Positions 7,141 to 7,335 of a stretch of 7,335 nucleotides of DNA are shown here, in pieces (position 1 is the first letter of the stretch; each line of letters opens with the position of its first letter). Origin of the DNA: Limisphaerales bacterium (GTDB lineage Bacteria; Verrucomicrobiota; Verrucomicrobiia; Limisphaerales; UBA11358); the NCBI GenBank assembly GCA_003133815.1, contig PKZR01000249.1, positions 1-7,335 of the forward strand, written 5' to 3'. Position numbers and translations under genes: made by a program. The notes beneath the pieces were generated by a model. It ran no database searches, had not been told where the DNA came from, and saw nothing but the letters and a program-made list of their open reading frames with translations.

Positions 7141-7335
7141 TTTGTCACCTGTCCTTGAGGATATTTGTCTCCTCCTTGGGTGATTTTGACATCCTCTTGT
7201 GTATATTTTCGACTTCCAGACGCATTTTTAAGGCTTCCAAGGGCAAATCCGGCCATGCCAAACACCAACCATCCATTGCCATGCCGATGACAATTTATGA
7301 CTACCACAAATCGTTCTAAATAGTTGTGGACAAGA

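Larger units (their letters stand above)
6941..7213. repeat. 21-bp tandem array, about 13 units (10 clear, 3 degenerate)
   Basis: Units start every 21 bases at 6941, 6962, 6983, 7004, 7025, 7046, 7067, 7088, 7109 and 7130, with decayed units at 7151, 7172 and 7193. The invariant core on the plus strand across the ten clear units is TCA (unit positions 2-4), TGAT (9-12) and TG (14-15). Positions 5-8 switch between TCAT-like (type A, giving ATCATCATTGAT) and ATGA-like (type B, giving CTCAATGATGAT), and A and B are nearly reverse complements of each other. The order is A A A A B B A B A B. No indels occur, so every reading frame is preserved through the array, typical of selection on a 7-residue protein period or of recent expansion. 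Confidence 0.92.
6935..7282 (-). pseudogene. Possible small coiled-coil protein gene on the minus strand, interrupted by one TGA
   Basis: Reading the minus strand from ATG at 7282-7280 (an in-frame TAA lies four codons upstream) gives MAMDGWCLAWPDLPLEALK, then heptads ALKMRLE, VENIHKR, MSKSPKE, ETNILKD, R*QIIIE, EGQINDE, TWQIIVE, MEQINDE, TRQISID, MEQIIIE, TKHINDD, LEQINDE, KTQINDD and MEQINDD, then K and TGA (6937-6935). Position d is Ile in 12 of 14 heptads and a is often Met/Leu/Val/Ala/Thr, a coiled-coil pattern that persists into the degenerate units. Much unit-to-unit change falls on third positions in this frame (CAA/CAG, AAT/AAC, GAA/GAG, GAT/GAG). A single TGA (7147-7145) splits it into 45 codons plus a downstream part whose first ATG (7087) gives 50 residues. 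The equivalent codon in a neighbouring unit is TGG, so one transition could explain it. There is no clear RBS. Alternatives: another minus frame (7134-6898, TTG start), plus-strand frames (6818-7183, 6948-7319), or non-coding repeat DNA. Confidence 0.35.

Noticed and set aside
6818..7183. Plus-strand protein of 121 codons through the 21-bp array (LIIDLFH-type heptads)
   Set aside because: It starts at ATG without an RBS, its first 40 residues look random, and unit-to-unit changes fall on its first codon positions. The minus frame fits better, but this is not excluded.
6941..7213. CRISPR array
   Set aside because: The units are contiguous 21-bp imperfect repeats without unique spacers, and no cas genes are in the window.

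Overview
The window looks like a piece of a Verrucomicrobiota chromosome, most likely a Pedosphaera/Limisphaerales-type relative. This placement is by protein style rather than by any marker gene. The secreted proteins are very rich in Thr-Asn pairs, the Ig domains carry QWYFNN-type motifs, and both large proteins end in an FYR(L/I) module of a kind I associate with that phylum. Coding DNA is moderately GC-rich. The last roughly 600 bases are visibly more AT-rich.

Layout. (1) Bases 1-3983, plus strand: the 3' part of a giant secreted or surface protein whose start lies upstream of the window. It has five tandem 100-residue He_PIG/cadherin-like repeats with an exact 300-bp period, then a seven-unit beta-propeller, then one Ig-like domain, then two copies of an 'Ig plus FYR-module' block. 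(2) After a 59-bp gap, bases 4043-6700, plus strand: a complete 885-residue secreted S8 (subtilisin-family, KP-43-like) serine peptidase with signal peptide, an unusually long pro-region, a full catalytic set (Asp312, His360, Asn472, Ser607), a beta-barrel domain and a C-terminal FYR module. (3) Bases 6701-6934: AT-rich spacer with only weak inverted repeats. (4) Bases 6941-7213: a tandem array of about thirteen 21-bp units. It is read most sensibly on the minus strand, where it encodes a regular coiled-coil heptad pattern in a frame running from 7282 to 6935, broken by a single TGA.

The first two genes could be co-transcribed, since no convincing terminator separates them. They share a related C-terminal module, which suggests the same export or surface-attachment route. 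A functional link, with the peptidase maturing or turning over surface proteins, is only an inference. I see no RNA genes, insertion sequences, CRISPR arrays, defence genes or recognisable regulators. The least explained element is the 21-bp array with its interrupted coiled-coil frame and self-complementary units.
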